The position numbers and the translations under genes are program-made. Positions 12,703 to 13,171 of a stretch of DNA of 13,171 bases are shown here, piece by piece; position 1 is the first letter of the stretch, and every line of letters starts with the position of its first letter. Under the pieces are notes generated by a model. That model did not search any database. It saw only the letters and a list, made by a program, of their open reading frames with translations, and had not been told where the DNA came from. The DNA is taken from assembly GCA_050949165.1 (NCBI GenBank), contig JBMNFF010000008.1:1-13171 (forward strand). Reading direction: 5' to 3'. This stretch comes from DAIOXA01 sp050949165 (GTDB taxonomy: Bacteria; Bacillota; Proteinivoracia; UBA4975).

Positions 12703-13171
12703 CTATTCCATTGGGCCTTGTGGCTGATTATTCATATCAGCAGCTAAGCTGTCTGCCATATTCTCCTGATAGCCGGCCTTGGCTGCTTTTATTATAGCCT
12801 CAGCAGTTGGTATAAGAGTTGGGACATGGATCTTTTCTAATTGTTTCAGTCTCCTGGGCGGTATCGAGATATTTGATAGGCACCTTCTATAATCCTCGGG
12901 ACTGTATCGCCACAATTTAACCTGGTCCGGGTACCTTTCCCACAGGCGCTGAGCCATGAGCAGACCCTCAGGATCAAAGTCCCCGGAATACCATAGTTCC
13001 ACACCGGTTTCAGCAAGTTTGTCCAGGAGCATGTATGAAGCTAAGCGGAACTGGCCGTGGGTGCAAACCATGGGACTGAAATTATCGGCATCGGTCAGGT
13101 GGGAAAAGAGACCAGAATTCTCGATGATGAATATCCTGTTACCCTTGACAGGCCGGACATATTTTAACCGT
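12703..13171 (-). CDS. jetD: DUF2399/TOPRIM protein, Wadjet JetD-like (3' part)
   Basis: The frame is open to the right edge, so this is the C-terminal ~155 residues of a longer protein; the internal ATG at 13071 is not its start. It shows IFIIENSGLFSHL and then MVCTHGQFRLASYMLLDKL. LWYSGDFDPEGLLMAQRL follows, and later LWRYSPEDY and IKAAKAGYQENM. The acidic E (in IIEN) and D-F-D (in SGDFDPEG) are the TOPRIM metal ligands. DUF2399 is the C-terminal domain of the TIGR02679 family, the JetD nuclease subunit of type III Wadjet plasmid-restriction systems, which cleaves DNA looped by the JetABC SMC complex. If so, jetA-jetC should lie to the right on the same strand, with jetD last, followed by the terminator. 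Other DUF2399 proteins exist, so the Wadjet assignment needs the missing neighbours. Confidence 0.65.
   Translation of the reverse strand, partial: RLKYVRPVKGNRIFIIENSGLFSHLTDADNFSPMVCTHGQFRLASYMLLDKLAETGVELWYSGDFDPEGLLMAQRLWERYPDQVKLWRYSPEDYRRCLSNISIPPRRLKQLEKIHVPTLIPTAEAIIKAAKAGYQENMADSLAADMNNQPQGPME

Noticed and set aside
1..13171. tRNA, rRNA, CRISPR arrays and riboswitches
   Set aside because: None was recognised on either strand by reading; no repeat-spacer pattern or tRNA-like cloverleaf was seen.

Overview
The window looks like an accessory, mobile-element-rich stretch of a low-to-mid GC Firmicutes chromosome, most likely a Clostridia of the Peptococcaceae/Moorella type. This is inferred from the strong AGGAGG-type ribosome binding sites, the DUF4368 large serine recombinase remnant, the DUF6431/DDE/ExeA transposon type, the IS256 element and the YczE-type membrane protein. 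It cannot be narrowed to a species from the sequence alone.

Left third (1-5204), mobile elements and wreckage. A 5'-truncated serine recombinase fragment (minus strand) abuts a three-gene transposon (380-3272, with imperfect inverted repeats). It carries a frameshifted DUF6431 zinc-ribbon protein, a DD35E Mu/TniA-type transposase and an ExeA-like AAA+ ATPase. Directly beyond its right end lie minus-strand scraps of a BREX type 3 operon: a frameshifted PglZ core and a truncated BrxF P-loop segment, fused by deletion. An IS256-family element with inverted repeats and an 8-bp direct repeat follows.

Middle (5230-8743). Two AT-rich minus-strand genes come first: a HEPN-domain protein and an HD-domain (YfbR-like) phosphohydrolase that appears to be a tandem HD with a dead first copy. 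About 450 bp without a recognisable gene follow, then a frameshifted fragment of an RloC/AAA_13-type ATPase, then a YczE-family membrane protein broken by one frameshift.

Right third (8829-13171). The standout is an 814-residue minus-strand protein. It joins a UvrD/Rep-type SF1 helicase, a PD-(D/E)XK (HsdR_N_2-like) nuclease and a complete LexA-type S24 self-cleaving peptidase domain, with Ala-Gly site, Ser and Lys all present. A divergent M20 amidohydrolase of ordinary type follows. A hairpin terminator and the 3' part of a DUF2399/TOPRIM protein resembling Wadjet JetD, running off the right edge, close the window.

Taken together (inference), this is a defence-island-like region: one probable living defence gene at the edge (jetD-like), a possible new SOS-linked helicase-nuclease-peptidase, intact HEPN and HD genes of unknown role, and decayed BREX and RloC-like systems between transposons. 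The genes do not form one operon.
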